64,000 nt of DNA from Colwellia demingiae. GTDB taxonomy: Bacteria > Pseudomonadota > Gammaproteobacteria > Enterobacterales > Alteromonadaceae. Below, in pieces: positions 8,640 to 17,308 of the stretch. Numbering within the stretch: the stretch's first letter is position 1; each line of letters starts with the position of its first letter. Under the pieces are notes generated by a model. That model worked only from the letters and a program-made list of their open reading frames with translations, had not been told where the DNA came from and did not search any database. Location of the stretch: contig NZ_VOLT01000003.1 of the NCBI RefSeq assembly GCF_007954275.1, positions 186,001 through 250,000 on the forward strand, in the 5' to 3' direction. Made by a program: the position numbers and the translations under genes.

Positions 8640-8948
8640 CAAATGCCAACTATGATCACGTAATGAACATTGTATAAAGAGCGCATGATGTCAGCTATAC
8701 GCTTTACAATGTCGTTAACTTAAGGATAAATGATTAGCAATAATAGTTACCTGACAGGTACTAGAAACGCGCCATTAAAAATCACCTTCAAAAGATTAAC
8801 CTTAATGGCTTTGTGCATAATTTAATGAAATTGAGTTGAAAGTCATTTTTCGTGGTTCGCACATACTGCTTCGCACTTAATCGACGACATTACTTGGTTT
8901 TAATAAATAATGATTTTCCTTAAGCGTCATAATTATCGGCGGTTATGC
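8640..8948. other. Gene-free stretch, possible stem-loop
   Basis: CATTGTATAAAGAGCG (8668-8683) and CGCTTTACAATG (8700-8711) form an imperfect stem downstream of the BenE gene. There is no T-run, so it is only a weak terminator candidate. No gene is seen between it and the FNR-type box at 8949. Confidence 0.4.
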
Positions 8949-8989
8949 TTGATTTACATCAAACAAAACTTTCTATTATTTCGTATGCT
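8949..8989 (+). promoter_or_regulatory. FNR/EtrA box with class II promoter geometry
   Basis: TTGATTTACATCAA (8949-8962) is a perfect match to the FNR consensus TTGAT-N4-ATCAA. A TATGCT -10 element lies at 8984-8989. The implied start near 8996-8997 places the box centre at about -41.5, the classic activating position. It precedes the universal stress protein gene (start 9026). Confidence 0.8.
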
Positions 8990-9025
8990 TATTTAACTAC
9001 TCCAAAATAGATAAAGGGAAATGTC

Positions 9026-9511
9026 ATGACAGAAATCAATACAATATTATATGCTACTGATCTCGGAAAACATACAAGACCTGCTTTTCGTATGGCGGTG
9101 AGCCTTGCAAAAAACAATAACGCAAAAATTCATTTTCTCTATGTAATAGAACCGATGAATACCAATACAGCGTCACTGGTTAACTCTTATTTACCTGAAG
9201 GAACCATAGAAGAATTATATCAGCGTTCAGTTGATGAATTGCATGAGAAAGTTAAGAATCGTATTGATAAATTCTGCCTAGAAGAATTAGACGGTGAAGA
9301 ATTCCCAGGTGGCAAACCTGTAGCAGACATTATTGAAGGGTCACCTGCCACTACAATAATCAGTTTGGCAGAAGAAAGAAATGTTGATCTTATTGTAATG
9401 GGCAGTCACGCACATAGTGTATTAAACAACCTGTTTATCGGTTCAGTCGCAGATAAAGTAGTTAATCGAACAACTACTCCGGTATTACTAGTACCACTCA
9501 AAAATGACTAG
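9026..9511 (+). CDS. Universal stress protein, UspA family
   Basis: A 161-residue single Usp domain. It opens with the strand INTILYATDLG and ends with the nucleotide-binding signature VMGSHAHSVLNNLFIGSVAD, which fits the G-2x-G-9x-G(S/T) pattern of ATP-binding Usp proteins (here GSHAH...GS). The long loop with EELDGEEFPGGKPVADIIEG is typical of marine gammaproteobacterial members. The upstream FNR-type box suggests induction under low oxygen. An AAAGGGAA ribosome binding site precedes the ATG. Usp proteins support survival in growth arrest or anoxia; the exact biochemical role is unclear. Confidence 0.92.
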   Translation: MTEINTILYATDLGKHTRPAFRMAVSLAKNNNAKIHFLYVIEPMNTNTASLVNSYLPEGTIEELYQRSVDELHEKVKNRIDKFCLEELDGEEFPGGKPVADIIEGSPATTIISLAEERNVDLIVMGSHAHSVLNNLFIGSVADKVVNRTTTPVLLVPLKND

Positions 9512-9610
9512 TGTGAAGGAGTCGCTTATGTAATATCCCCAAACTAAAGAGGTTTGATATATTACTACTGACTTCTACAACATTCACATTTTAGACATTT
9601 TTTTGATACT

Positions 9611-9637
9611 AAAAAGCCGTCTCAAAAGGACGGCTTA
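9611..9637 (-). terminator. Intrinsic terminator of the PAS gene
   Basis: AAGCCGTC (9614-9621) and GACGGCTT (9629-9636) form a perfect 8-bp stem. Read on the minus strand it is followed by TTTTTAG, so it terminates the PAS gene. On the plus strand, toward which the Usp gene reads, the T-run is absent. Confidence 0.75.
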
Positions 9638-9814
9638 GTACGAAATAATAAGTTTATAAATAACCGTTAATTAATAGACCAGTTAGACAGAGTAGACCCG
9701 CCATTTCTAAAGAGCGTTCTACATAGTTAATCATTCCCGTTTACTCTCTCTATTTTGTTGCAATGAATATCAATACTATTGATTGTATACAACTGATTTA
9801 AGCAGAATAACGGA

Positions 9815-10213
9815 CTAATCAACCCTATTGGTAAGTGATTTTTTATAGTCAAATTTACAAGCCTGATATACGTGTTCTGATATTTCATTACCAAAACATC
9901 GCGTGTGCACAAACTCGCCATCTTCCGCATAGACACTTGAGTTATAAAGTATATATTTCATTTTGGACTTACCGCACACCATCGCAGGGAAGTTTGAAAA
10001 GGACTCAAATTTAGCCAGCTTGATCATCATTTGCTCTAAACATGATTTGTCGAATTGAAACTCAGACACATGATGACCCACATATTCGTCTTCAGTGTAG
10101 CCTAATACATTTAATTCATGCTCGTTAGCATATTTAATTATGCCTTCAGGTGAAACCGTGTGGATGCCAATATTTGCATTTTCAATAAAATCTACAGCAT
10201 TTTCTATAAGCAC
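9815..10213 (-). CDS. Single-domain PAS protein
   Basis: A 132-residue protein that is almost entirely one PAS domain: NANIGIHTVSPEGIIKYAN, then NVLGYTEDEYVGHHVSEF, and later SSVYAEDGEFVHTRCFGNEI. No kinase, GGDEF or methyl-accepting domain follows, so it must act by protein contact or as a stand-alone sensor. The start is GTG at 10213 with AAGGTGGC upstream. It ends before a good terminator. The ligand (haem, FAD or other) cannot be told from the sequence; no conserved flavin-binding cysteine motif is evident. Confidence 0.8.
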   Translation of the reverse strand: MLIENAVDFIENANIGIHTVSPEGIIKYANEHELNVLGYTEDEYVGHHVSEFQFDKSCLEQMMIKLAKFESFSNFPAMVCGKSKMKYILYNSSVYAEDGEFVHTRCFGNEISEHVYQACKFDYKKSLTNRVD

Positions 10214-10423
10214 TTATTTAGCCACCTTAATTACGTTATTCAAAAGTAATTATATTCATTATTTGATAATAGGTAAAATATAACGTGAGAATACTTGATA
10301 CTCTATTACTAGGCTTTGCAAGTTATCTATTCGTTCAACAGTATCTATAATTTAGCTAAATAACTACTAATACTTAACAAACGCTTCGAATTAATATCTA
10401 GCGTCGGCTGAATGTAAGACGAG

Positions 10424-10885
10424 TTAATAAATACCGACATCAAGGCCGGCAGCCATAGTCATACCAAGTTCCTCACATTGCTCAAGAAACATAGTCTGCC
10501 AGTCTCCGCGACATACTAAGGGGGGTTGAATCCAGTTCCATCGTAAGCCTGTACAGATAGATTCAACTGCTCGACAAGTACCAGTGCCGTCATTTCCAGC
10601 GCGCACATATAACGCACAAGGCAATCCCTGTTTTACTTCTAAACAAGGGTAATAACAGCGGTCAAAAAAATCCTTCAAGGCTCCACTCATATAACCGAGA
10701 TTTTCAGTGGTCCCCAGAATTATCCCATCACAGCTTAAGACATCTTCAGGAGTCGCCTCTAAGGGTTGTACCCAACGTGTTTTGACTTGATCAATATCAG
10801 GATGCTGCGCGCCTTTTAAAGCCGCTTCAGCCATTAATTGCGAATTGTCAGAAGGTGCATGCGCTACTATTAGAAGTGTTTTCAT
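10424..10885 (-). CDS. Flavodoxin-like NAD(P)H-dependent FMN reductase family protein
   Basis: About 153 residues with a flavodoxin fold. The strand MKTLLIVAHAPSDNSQLMAE carries the phosphate-binding loop. CDGIILGTTENLGYMSGALK is the second FMN loop, and LPCALYVRAGNDGTGTCRAV the third. I prefer ATG 10885 over an upstream in-frame GTG (10897), because MKTLLIV aligns with family starts. The substrate is unknown. A decayed copy of its start and upstream region lies at 11476-11553, on the far side of a decayed TetR gene, which suggests a past local duplication. Confidence 0.8.
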   Translation of the reverse strand: MKTLLIVAHAPSDNSQLMAEAALKGAQHPDIDQVKTRWVQPLEATPEDVLSCDGIILGTTENLGYMSGALKDFFDRCYYPCLEVKQGLPCALYVRAGNDGTGTCRAVESICTGLRWNWIQPPLVCRGDWQTMFLEQCEELGMTMAAGLDVGIY

Positions 10886-11033
10886 TGTTATACCCACATT
10901 AACTTAAAGCACCCTTTAGAATTAAAAGGATCAGCAAAACTTAGTCCATGCTTTTAGATTACAACTATTTATAATAAAAATCCTCTTTAGGATTGTTATC
11001 CTCTGCGTTGAAGAATCTTGTAGGAGAAATATT

Positions 11034-11441
11034 ATGAGCTTTGTTAGAAAAAGTGGCTTCAAATAATACGATCAAATTTATGAACTGAGATAGCTCAAAT
11101 TATACGCACTACCGAAGAACAAACTGATATTAAGTATGGGGCGCTATGCACACATAGCTTTGCGGGAGTTAATGACCAAAGCTTTGAATGAAACTGCAGA
11201 ACAGGATATTGAAATACAGCAGATAATTAGTAATAACTTATCTATGTTGCAACAAGCCTTTACTGAAAAGCTTGAACAAGCTAAAAAAGAAAACGGTATC
11301 AGCGCGTACAAAGATTGTGAACACTTAGCGAGATATTTTTTGATGGGAATATATGGTTTAAGAACTTTTGCACAAACTCATCCAGAGCCTGAAGTATTAA
11401 AGCAACTCGCAGAGCAACGTTATCAAGATGTTTTAAGGTAA
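11034..11441 (+). pseudogene. TetR-family regulator remnant, N-terminal HTH deleted
   Basis: A good ribosome binding site (TAGGAGAAATATT) and ATG at 11034 start a peptide MSFVRKSGFK that stops at once. An open frame from 11136 to 11441 then encodes a recognisable TetR C-terminal dimerisation/ligand domain: IALRELMTKALNETAEQDIE, then MLQQAFTEKLEQAKKENGIS and a final YQDVLR. The helix-turn-helix region is missing between them. It therefore cannot act as a normal repressor. It probably once controlled the divergent flavodoxin-like gene. Confidence 0.75.
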
Positions 11442-11475
11442 CTTTTAACAGTGAAAATTCAAAAGATAATGACTG

Positions 11476-11553
11476 TTATTGAGCAATAGCGAAAATGAGA
11501 AGTGTTTTCATGCTTATACTCACATTAACTTAAAACATCCCTCTAAAAACAGA
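11476..11553 (-). pseudogene. Decayed duplicate of the flavodoxin gene start
   Basis: On the minus strand an ATG at 11511 begins MKTLLIFAIAQ and stops, compared with MKTLLIVAHAP in the intact gene at 10885. The leader GTTAATGTGAGTATAAGC matches GTTAATGTGGGTATAACA upstream of the intact gene, and similarity extends about 25 bp further. The rest of the copy is gone. Confidence 0.65.
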
Positions 11554-11582
11554 TAGTTCTGCGATACCTTGAATGCTCTCCC

Positions 11583-12533
11583 CTACTGAGGTTTTGTAAG
11601 CTGCTTTAACTGAATTGATTCTTTAATTTCAATGCATTTTGCAAGTAAAGCTACTATCACTAAAGCGAATATAATCCTCACCCACAATATTGCAATGACA
11701 TCAGCACCTAGCAATAAAATCAATAAAGTATCTTCAATCAAACTATGAGCCAAGCTTAAAAAACTAATAGAGAGCAATACATCTTTTTTACCAATATGGC
11801 CCTTTTTTATTTCTGAAATGAGCAAACCAGCTCCGTAACTTAAGCCCAAAGTAATGCCTGTAATGGTAATACTGCTAGCGTCCTTCGTGATACTCAGTAA
11901 TTTAAAAATTGGCGATAGTAATTTTTGCAATAAGCTTTCAACACCTATTTTTTTAAGTATTCGCAATAATATAATTAATGCTGAGATAATAAAGAATATA
12001 CCCACCAACATTTGTAATTGGTCTAAGCCCCATTGCATTAACGTTTGCTCTTTTATCTCGTGCTGCCAAAGCAATACAGCGGCCTGCTGTTGATAATCCA
12101 ATGCAGTATAGAACCAGTTCACCAGCGCAGCTAAGAGTAACCCTCCTCCTATTTTTAAGCTTATTGTAAGTCGCCAGCTAACCCCAACCATTTTAGCAAC
12201 AGCACCTTCAATGGGAACGGAGTGAGAAATTAAAATTAAAATACCAATCACGGAGACCTGAGCCACCGATAGTTCGAGTTGAGCTGTCGTATCAACAAAC
12301 ACGACCATCGCTGTAAATATATTAGTTAAAATGGCGGTTGCCCAAACGAGTCCTAACTGCTCTGGCAGTCCGACAAACTTCATCAAAGGAGCTAGCATTT
12401 CAGCTAACCATTGGGTTCCTCCTAGTAAGTCTAAAATTTTTACTATTATAATCGCTGGCACCATCACTTTTAATAACGTGAGGTAAACTTGGCTAACTTC
12501 TTGAAATACACTTTTTATAGTTTTAACAAACAT
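11583..12533 (-). CDS. Nucleoside-recognition (Gate) domain membrane protein
   Basis: A 316-residue inner-membrane protein with two Gate-type repeats (about residues 15-120 and 195-300). Typical segments are the GILILISHSVPIEGAVAKMV stretch and, in the second half, GITLGLSYGAGLLISEIKKG and SLAHSLIEDTLLILLLGAD. The same fold is found in SpmA/SpmB and concentrative nucleoside transporters. The transported or gated molecule is not known. It is divergent from an Lrp/AsnC regulator 120 bp away, which is the likely controller. Several hydrophobic stretches alternate with charged cytoplasmic loops. Confidence 0.8.
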   Translation of the reverse strand: MFVKTIKSVFQEVSQVYLTLLKVMVPAIIIVKILDLLGGTQWLAEMLAPLMKFVGLPEQLGLVWATAILTNIFTAMVVFVDTTAQLELSVAQVSVIGILILISHSVPIEGAVAKMVGVSWRLTISLKIGGGLLLAALVNWFYTALDYQQQAAVLLWQHEIKEQTLMQWGLDQLQMLVGIFFIISALIILLRILKKIGVESLLQKLLSPIFKLLSITKDASSITITGITLGLSYGAGLLISEIKKGHIGKKDVLLSISFLSLAHSLIEDTLLILLLGADVIAILWVRIIFALVIVALLAKCIEIKESIQLKQLTKPQ

Positions 12534-12652
12534 AAGTACTGCTCTACTGCTGAGTTTTATAAGTAATATAATAACGACTCAACCAAGAAATAATTCCAAT
12601 TAATCATCGGTAAAGTTAATATAAGTTTCTTTTTATTACGATTATGTTAATT

Positions 12653-13120
12653 ATGTTTCTTGATAGACTAGATAAAGCAATTCTCCGTCAATTACAAAGT
12701 GACGCGTCAGTGAGCAATGTAAAACTTGCAGAAATAGTTAATTTATCTGCACCCGCTTGTTTAAAACGAGTGAAACGGCTAGAAGATCAAGGTGTCATTA
12801 ATAAAAGAGTTGCCCTATTGGATCAAACTAAGTTTGGTAGTTGCCTTCATATGATTGTTGAAATTATGATGCATCAGGATAGGTTAGATTTAAATGAGAC
12901 CTTTAGCAAAGCCATAAAAAATTGCGAGCAGGTACATGAATGTTACAAGGTAACGGGAGAAGTAGATTTTGTGTTAGTGGTCGTAGTACCTGATATGCCA
13001 AGCTATGAGGCATTCTGTGAAGAAATCTTATACCAGCACTCAAATATGCGTAATTTCAGAACCTTAATTTCAATGAACCGAATAAAATATGACACTAAAG
13101 TTTATATTCCAATTGATTAA
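12653..13120 (+). CDS. Lrp/AsnC-family transcriptional regulator
   Basis: About 155 residues. The N-terminal winged helix (FLDRLDKAILRQLQSDASVS, then LAEIVNLSAPACLKRVKRLE) and a C-terminal RAM/AsnC effector domain (HMIVEIMMHQDRLDLNE... CYKVTGEVDFVLVVVVPDM) are both complete. I chose the ATG at 12653 because it aligns with family starts (M-x-LDR-D); an ATG at 12644 is also in frame. No clear ribosome binding site is visible. It probably regulates the divergent Gate-domain protein in response to an amino acid or related metabolite. Confidence 0.9.
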   Translation: MFLDRLDKAILRQLQSDASVSNVKLAEIVNLSAPACLKRVKRLEDQGVINKRVALLDQTKFGSCLHMIVEIMMHQDRLDLNETFSKAIKNCEQVHECYKVTGEVDFVLVVVVPDMPSYEAFCEEILYQHSNMRNFRTLISMNRIKYDTKVYIPID

Positions 13121-13407
13121 TTACTCAAAATTGGACGACATATTTAAGCTGAGGTAATATTTTAACTGTATTTCCTACAGCTAAATCTTGTACTTTGATT
13201 TCGATAGCTCAAAACTCTAGGGCTTTTACTTAACAGCATAGACTTTAATATTATGTTTTTATTTCCACTTAGCGCACAAGGTGATCATAATCTATAGCGT
13301 TATCTACTCCTTTATATTATAAACCTGACCTTTATTCATAATGGTATAGCAGAGGGTACTAAATCCTATGATGATTTAGTGAAGTGATATACAAATTACT
13401 AGATATA

Positions 13408-13440
13408 AAAAAACATCAATCATTACAATTGATGTTTTTT
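13408..13440. terminator. Bidirectional intrinsic terminator
   Basis: AAAAAACATCAAT (13408-13420) and ATTGATGTTTTTT (13428-13440) form a perfect 13-bp stem with a T-run on both strands. It lies just past the stop of the PEP-CTERM gene and could also end Lrp transcription. Confidence 0.85.
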
Positions 13441-13468
13441 AGAATAAAAAATTCTTAGATAATTAGAA

Positions 13469-14116
13469 TTATTTCTTAAATCGACGTGCTGCTAGTCCCA
13501 TTAGACCTAATCCAAAAATAGCAATTGTTGAAGGTTCAGGTACTGGTACTGAACTAACTACAACATTATCTAGACCGAACGCCTCATCACTCCAACCTTG
13601 GTTAGTATTGGCCTGAAACCCAAAACTAATTGATGGATCAACGTGAGACAAAGTTACTGAGTAATGATAAGTACTAGCCCCGCCATAAAAGTGTCCAAAA
13701 CCAAATGCTGTTTGATCATGTGATACTAATTGCCCTGTCGTTGGGCCAACAATGAATCCACCGGAATGACCATAAAAATCTGTAAACTGTGATACACCAT
13801 TAATAAGAAACTGAAAATTGTCTCCATTATTAACGCCATCAAGACTACGTAAACCATATACATCAAAGTCAATTGTTATTGATGAATGTGCTGCAAGACC
13901 GTTAAGGGTCAATATTGGTGTTTCACCATAGGTTAAATCTCCAAGGAAATTTGTTCCTGTAGCTCCGCCATTCATTATATCAGTAGGACCAGTGAATCCT
14001 GCTGAATCAGATTCAAAATCATTAGAATATATTAGTCCCGCATTGGCGACATTGATTAAGCAGCTCGCAGAGATTATTAATCCAGCTAGCGTTTTAGTTA
14101 AAAATTTAAATCTCAT
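13469..14116 (-). CDS. PEP-CTERM sorting-domain exported protein
   Basis: A 215-residue secreted protein. An N-terminal signal peptide (LAGLIISASCLINVANA) leads into a beta-rich domain that resembles carbohydrate-binding or lectin-like folds. The C-terminal tag VPVPEPSTIAIFGLGLMG ends in AARRFKK: PEP motif, hydrophobic segment, basic end. In this system an exosortase cleaves the tag for surface or extracellular-matrix delivery. No exosortase gene lies in the window, so it must be elsewhere. The ligand of the mature domain is unknown. Confidence 0.88.
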   Translation of the reverse strand: MRFKFLTKTLAGLIISASCLINVANAGLIYSNDFESDSAGFTGPTDIMNGGATGTNFLGDLTYGETPILTLNGLAAHSSITIDFDVYGLRSLDGVNNGDNFQFLINGVSQFTDFYGHSGGFIVGPTTGQLVSHDQTAFGFGHFYGGASTYHYSVTLSHVDPSISFGFQANTNQGWSDEAFGLDNVVVSSVPVPEPSTIAIFGLGLMGLAARRFKK

Positions 14117-14493
14117 TTGATATTCCTTTTGAACCTTTCATAACAAATTTGAAAGGTAATTATTAAAAGTGAAACTTCATCACTTTCTTTACTAAAGCAA
14201 AAAACAAGCCAATAAAATAATTACTAATAAATTCAAACAGGTAAAATATACACTAACGACTATCATGTGTAATTGTAAAGTAACCTGACATAATCAACTT
14301 TATCAACTATTTGATATAATTACATTATATTAACAAATGCATATTTTAGTTACTTTTAAGGTGATAATCGTATTAGATGGTTAAATTCAACTTAAAACTA
14401 CAGGTAAGTTATCTAAATAATCCAATGTAAATCATCTAAAACACAAATATCAGTAGTGTAATTGGTGATGCCTGTAAATATGCCTCACCCTAA
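14117..14493. other. Gene-free stretch upstream of the PEP-CTERM gene
   Basis: Very AT-rich DNA that should hold the PEP-CTERM gene's promoter. No gene or clear structured element is seen. Confidence 0.4.
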
Positions 14494-14589
14494 TGTAGAA
14501 AAAACCATTCTGTTTATGATGAAAACCCGGAAAAAATAGCGCGTTTAAACATCTTTGTTCAATGGTTAACGCAAGAAATGATCAACTAA
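14494..14589 (+). pseudogene. Possible C-terminal scrap of a LysR-type regulator
   Basis: An open stretch encodes SVYDENPEKIARLNIFVQWL then TQEMIN and a stop. The pattern (aromatic, acidic loop, IARLN-FxxWL) is that of the very end of LysR effector domains. There is no start, no upstream domain and a stop just before it. If real, it is a deletion relic. Confidence 0.35.
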
Positions 14590-14699
14590 CTAATCAAACG
14601 TTAAGGCTTGTAATAGGTGTATTCGGTATACGGTCAGTTACTCCACTCCTGCTCTAGCTTTACTCGTCAATAGAGAACATCACATTAACAAATAAAGCA

Positions 14700-16121
14700 C
14701 TAATTAATTCTTTTCTTGCTTTGATGATGCCTAGTCGGTGTTGCTGTGTGTCTTGACGATTGTCTTAGCTGTTGCTTAGGTACTGTTCTAGTCACTGGGC
14801 GATTATAAACAGCCTGTTTTTTAGCTGATGATCTGTAAGCTTGCGTATTCTGAGCTGCTTTCTTGTGCTTGACTTGCTTATAAGCTTGTTGATTTTTTAT
14901 TTGATTGCTTGCCTGATACTTTGCTTGGTATTTATTAGGGTTATGCTGTTTTACCTTATGGCTATTATTTGCCACCACCGCTTTTGTATAATGTTTGCCT
15001 TGGTTATTATTTCGAACATTACTACCTTTATAATTACTCTGAAGTGCCTTGCTATTACGTGCATTGCTGTTACGAACTTTCGAGTTGTTCACGTTTGCGC
15101 TTCTAACGACTTTATTATGCTTAATGGCTTTATTTTTGTGGCTATTACTTTTAGAAACACGATTTTTATGAGCATTATTACTATGAATTTTGTTTCTATG
15201 AACATTACTTTTATAAGTGTTAGTACTACGAACACTTGGCCGTGAACCATAATATTTTTGCTTTAATCGTCCGCTGCTATATGCAACACCGCGTCTATGT
15301 TTTGGCTGATGATTCCAACGTTTTGCACTATGACTTGATACTATTTTTTTTCTGGGATGATAACCAGGACGGTTATAGTGATTCACTACCACATGGCGGT
15401 TATGCCAATGAAAAGCACTGAAGTAAAAATGACTGCTGATGTGTACGCCATGTCCCCAATAAAAATGACCATAATGAGCAGCATAATAATTAGGGTTACG
15501 CCAATAAACAGGCGGGTAATGTGTCCAATGCCAGCGACCATAAACTACGCGAGTATCATAATAAGGTACGTAAATAACCTCAGGTTGTGCTGGTTCAATG
15601 ATAATAATTTTCTGCTCTTTTATCACATTAACATTATCCATATTTGCCAAATTACCAGCTTGGTCAGCCTGTTGTCTCAACGTTTGAATGCTGGCAAGCA
15701 CTCTGGCTTCATCTTGTAGAAAAGCATTACCGAGTTCTTGCATCCAAGTAAGGTCTTCACTTAATTTACTTATCACACGTGGAAAAGCTAACAATGCTTT
15801 AATACTGGCATCCCAATCTTTTTTCTGTGCCTTTTTTTCTACTTGTGCTGGAGTTAATTGCGAATGCTTGTTGAGCCACCGCTCTGCTTCAATGACCTCA
15901 ATTGGGTAGGTAGACGCAATTAAAATATGCGTTAGCAAAGTATCTGGATACAAGGCAATGGGCGCTAGCGTTTGAGCAAGCTCTGCTTCAGATAGCACAA
16001 ACGCTTGCTCCTCTTCTGCGTCTAATGAGGCTGAGAAAACAGTAGAGGTAAATAGTGTAGTGGATAAAAGGAGTACTCCTATTATCGCAAGATGTTTTAA
16101 TACTGTGGAGTGAAAGTACAT
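14700..16121 (-). CDS. DUF3300-domain exported protein with basic repeat tail
   Basis: About 473 residues. The ATG at 16121 is preceded by AAAGGTGAG and starts a proper signal peptide (MYFHSTVLKHLAIIGVLLL, cleavage after FSA). The DUF3300 domain spans about residues 45-220: LAPIALYPDTLLTHILIAST, then LLAFPRVISKLSEDLTWMQE and IYVPYYDTRVVYGRW. A His/Tyr/Trp-rich stretch follows (YWRNPNYYAAHYGHFYWGHG). The last 200 residues are low-complexity Lys/Asn/Ser/His sequence rich in NSHKNK-like units. Function is unknown; the tail could bind nucleic acid, metal or polyanionic cell-surface polymers. Confidence 0.85.
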   Translation of the reverse strand: MYFHSTVLKHLAIIGVLLLSTTLFTSTVFSASLDAEEEQAFVLSEAELAQTLAPIALYPDTLLTHILIASTYPIEVIEAERWLNKHSQLTPAQVEKKAQKKDWDASIKALLAFPRVISKLSEDLTWMQELGNAFLQDEARVLASIQTLRQQADQAGNLANMDNVNVIKEQKIIIIEPAQPEVIYVPYYDTRVVYGRWHWTHYPPVYWRNPNYYAAHYGHFYWGHGVHISSHFYFSAFHWHNRHVVVNHYNRPGYHPRKKIVSSHSAKRWNHQPKHRRGVAYSSGRLKQKYYGSRPSVRSTNTYKSNVHRNKIHSNNAHKNRVSKSNSHKNKAIKHNKVVRSANVNNSKVRNSNARNSKALQSNYKGSNVRNNNQGKHYTKAVVANNSHKVKQHNPNKYQAKYQASNQIKNQQAYKQVKHKKAAQNTQAYRSSAKKQAVYNRPVTRTVPKQQLRQSSRHTATPTRHHQSKKRIN

Positions 16122-16233
16122 GAGCTCACCTTTATTCATAACTAATCTTATGGTTAGCATACGACTGTTTAGCTGAACAAAGGCTGAACATACTTAAAGC
16201 GCACTTAAAGCATTATGAAAATAGCGGTTTCTC

Positions 16234-17199
16234 CTATTCAATCTGATTCTTATTGAGTATCCCTTGTTCAACTAACTTATTTTGAATAATAGCGCATTTT
16301 TCTTTTAACATATCTCGTAATAAGCGTACTGCAGGAGTAATCGACTGCCTACTTGGGCATACCAGCCATAATTCAGTTTTTCTTGGCTGATAATCAGTCA
16401 TGACACTAACGACGTTGCCCGCAAGTAAATCATTAGACATATCAAGGCATGATTTTACTGCAATGCCTTTCCCTGCAACACACCATCGCCTCACTAAATC
16501 ACCATCATTCGATGCTCGATTGCCTTTCATTTTTATTTTAACTACATTGCCTTTATGCTCGAACTTCCAAACATCGTGAACTACATCATGGAGTTGATAA
16601 AAAAGTCCGTTATGAGCGCTTAAATTATGCGGATGTTGTGGTGTACCATTATCTTTCAGGTACTGGGGAGTTGCACAAAGTATTCCTGGCACATTACATA
16701 TTTTAAAACCATAGAGGTTGGAATCAGTGGGTGAGCCATAACGTATTGCAACATCAACGGAATCTCGGTAAAAATCAATATTGCTATCGCTAATATTCAA
16801 TTTCAAACCAACGTTAGGATGCTTTTGTACCAATTCATCAAGCCAAGGTGCAACCAAGTTACGGCCTAAGTCCGATGATATTGCAATACGAAGCTCACCA
16901 TCGACAATTTCTAAATCGTCGCGCATATTTTGTTTAGCTTGCTCAAGCATTAACAATGCTTGCTGACATTGAGGAATATACCTTTCCCCTGCACTAGATA
17001 TTTTCAACTGCCGTGTTGTTCGGATAAATAAATCAACACCTAGTGCCGCTTCAACCCGTTTTATAGCAGCACTTGCTGTTGCGGTTCGCATATCAATACT
17101 TGCAGCAGCTTTAGTAATATTTTTAAATTCGGCTACTTTAAGGATGACTTGTAGGTCTTCTAATAACATATTGTCAAATATTTTTTGATAATGATTCAA
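16234..17199 (-). CDS. LysR-family transcriptional regulator
   Basis: Up to 321 residues: winged helix-turn-helix at about 12-70 (LEDLQVILKVAEFKNITKAA... TATASAAIKRVEAALG) followed by a periplasmic-binding-like effector domain (ELRIAISSDLGRNLVAPWLD... VDVAIRYGSPTDSNLYG). A start at 17169 (MLLEDLQ) matches most family members better than 17199, and no ribosome binding site decides. It is divergent from the quinone-reductase-like operon 110 bp away and is the probable regulator of it, as is common for this class. Confidence 0.9.
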   Translation of the reverse strand: MNHYQKIFDNMLLEDLQVILKVAEFKNITKAAASIDMRTATASAAIKRVEAALGVDLFIRTTRQLKISSAGERYIPQCQQALLMLEQAKQNMRDDLEIVDGELRIAISSDLGRNLVAPWLDELVQKHPNVGLKLNISDSNIDFYRDSVDVAIRYGSPTDSNLYGFKICNVPGILCATPQYLKDNGTPQHPHNLSAHNGLFYQLHDVVHDVWKFEHKGNVVKIKMKGNRASNDGDLVRRWCVAGKGIAVKSCLDMSNDLLAGNVVSVMTDYQPRKTELWLVCPSRQSITPAVRLLRDMLKEKCAIIQNKLVEQGILNKNQIE

Positions 17200-17308
17200 T
17201 TATTATGCTGTTTATCTTTACTAAATCAAGTTCTATTATTATCACCGTTAGCAGCACTTAAATTAGCAGCCTAAATTAGCAACTTGAATTAACAGCCGGA
17301 GAATACAC

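Noticed and set aside
14841..15909. Several plus-strand frames opposite the DUF3300 gene
   Set aside because: Antisense shadows of a well-supported gene with a signal peptide and DUF3300 motifs.
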